Under the pieces are notes generated by a model. The model was not told where the DNA came from and made no database searches. It saw nothing but the letters and a program-made list of their open reading frames with translations. A stretch of DNA of 6,190 nucleotides, taken from contig JAKAJA010000115.1 in assembly GCA_021814085.1 (NCBI GenBank), positions 1 through 6,190 on the forward strand, in the 5' to 3' direction. The first letter of the stretch is position 1; the number at the start of each line of letters is the position of its first letter. The stretch is from Acidobacteriota bacterium. GTDB taxonomy: Bacteria; Acidobacteriota; UBA4820; DSQY01. The position numbers were made by a program, and so were the translations under genes. Of this stretch, positions 5,673-6,190 are shown in pieces.

Positions 5673-6190
5673 TTACTGAATGAGGTCCTGGAGTCCTGGC
5701 ACGTCTAGTGCGCACTTGCGGTCGCGGAAGCCGGTCCTCAGATAACCCATGGCGTAGCCCTGAACCTCGGCGATGGAGAAGGTGAAGACAGTGGCGCTGC
5801 CGCGGGTGAAGAACACGCCCTGCCGCTCCGAGGCGTAGAACCCGCGGTCGAAGGCGTAGTCTTTGGCGGCGGGGTCAACGACCTTGATCTTCTCCTTGAG
5901 TTCCGGCTTGTCGAGGATCGCCCTATCCACGGCCATGAGGGCCATGGGGTTGAAGCCCGTTTCCACCTGGGCCACGCGTTGGCCGGACGAGACATCGAAG
6001 AGGGCGAGCTTGCACTGGAGGGAGGAGAAGCCCTTGTCGACGCGGCGGAACTTGACGCAGTCATAGAGCGCGTCCCCGCTGTCGATGTAGTGCATCACCA
6101 CGAGCGCGTCTGCCTGACCGGCGAGGCCGGCGAGGATTTCTTTGAGGGTCATGCCGGAGAGGGACTTTGTCCAGGCGGATGATTTCCCGC
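5673..6190 (-). CDS. Unknown protein, C-terminal part (5' end outside the window)
   Basis: The frame is open from the right edge to TAA at 5673-5675, giving 171 visible residues. An in-frame ATG at 6152 has no ribosome binding site, and the frame continues upstream as GKSSAWTKSLSG without a stop, so the real start is probably beyond the window. Visible features: ILAGLAGQADALVVMHYIDSG near the left, LQCKLALFDVSSGQRVAQVE in the middle, and VFTFSIAEVQGYAMGYLR near the end. The alternating pattern suggests a small mixed alpha/beta or beta-rich domain. The 'ADALVV.HY.D' and 'LALFDV.SGQRV' phrases resemble bacterial lipoprotein-like domains, but I cannot assign a family and no signal peptide is visible because the N-terminus is missing. 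It is the first visible gene of the minus-strand group and ends 89 bp before the next gene's preferred start. Confidence 0.6.
   Translation of the reverse strand, partial: GKSSAWTKSLSGMTLKEILAGLAGQADALVVMHYIDSGDALYDCVKFRRVDKGFSSLQCKLALFDVSSGQRVAQVETGFNPMALMAVDRAILDKPELKEKIKVVDPAAKDYAFDRGFYASERQGVFFTRGSATVFTFSIAEVQGYAMGYLRTGFRDRKCALDVPGLQDLIQ

Noticed and set aside
5081..5683. Plus-strand ORF of 200 codons opposite the pseudopilin-like gene
   Set aside because: The product is Arg/Ser/Ala-rich without motifs; the minus-strand frame has membrane helices and conserved C-terminal motifs.

Overview
This 6.2 kb window is GC-rich and densely coded. Gene content includes a TolQ-type envelope motor protein, a polytopic sugar-acetyltransferase-like protein and a bacterial deoxyhypusine-synthase-like enzyme. 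Together these point to a Gram-negative (diderm) bacterium from a GC-rich lineage. Acidobacteriota or a similar deep-branching phylum would fit, but the sequence does not fix the taxonomy. There are seven protein genes, two of them cut by the window edges. I see no rRNA, tRNA, CRISPR array, transposase or phage gene.

Layout: (1) minus strand, 1-331, the N-terminal part of a DUF1646-type membrane transporter; (2) a heptanucleotide repeat element, 341-459; (3) minus strand, 454-1572, a deoxyhypusine-synthase-like enzyme; (4) a divergent control region, 1573-1715, with good sigma70-type promoter elements facing both ways and a strong palindrome next to the minus-strand -10; (5) plus strand, 1716-2426, tolQ; (6) a second heptanucleotide element of the same architecture, 2431-2559; (7) plus strand, 2571-3422, a TIGR02757/DUF2400 protein related to helix-hairpin-helix DNA glycosylases, with a C-terminal four-cysteine cluster; (8) convergent minus-strand genes: 3464-4669 (heparan-alpha-glucosaminide N-acetyltransferase-like membrane protein), 4747-about 5583 (three-TM protein with a GspG-pseudopilin-like C-terminus) and 5673-6190 (unknown protein, N-terminus off the window).

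The genes do not form one recognisable pathway. tolQ is not followed by tolR here, and the DNA-repair-like gene behind it is separated from it by a repeat element. The three rightmost minus-strand genes may be co-transcribed, but their functions do not obviously connect. The best leads are the two matching heptad elements (G-rich arm, 42-nt spacer, C-rich arm), the membrane protein that carries a pseudopilin-like C-terminus without a prepilin N-terminus, and the Cys-cluster form of the DUF2400 protein. I do not see convincing evidence of a wholly new multi-gene system.
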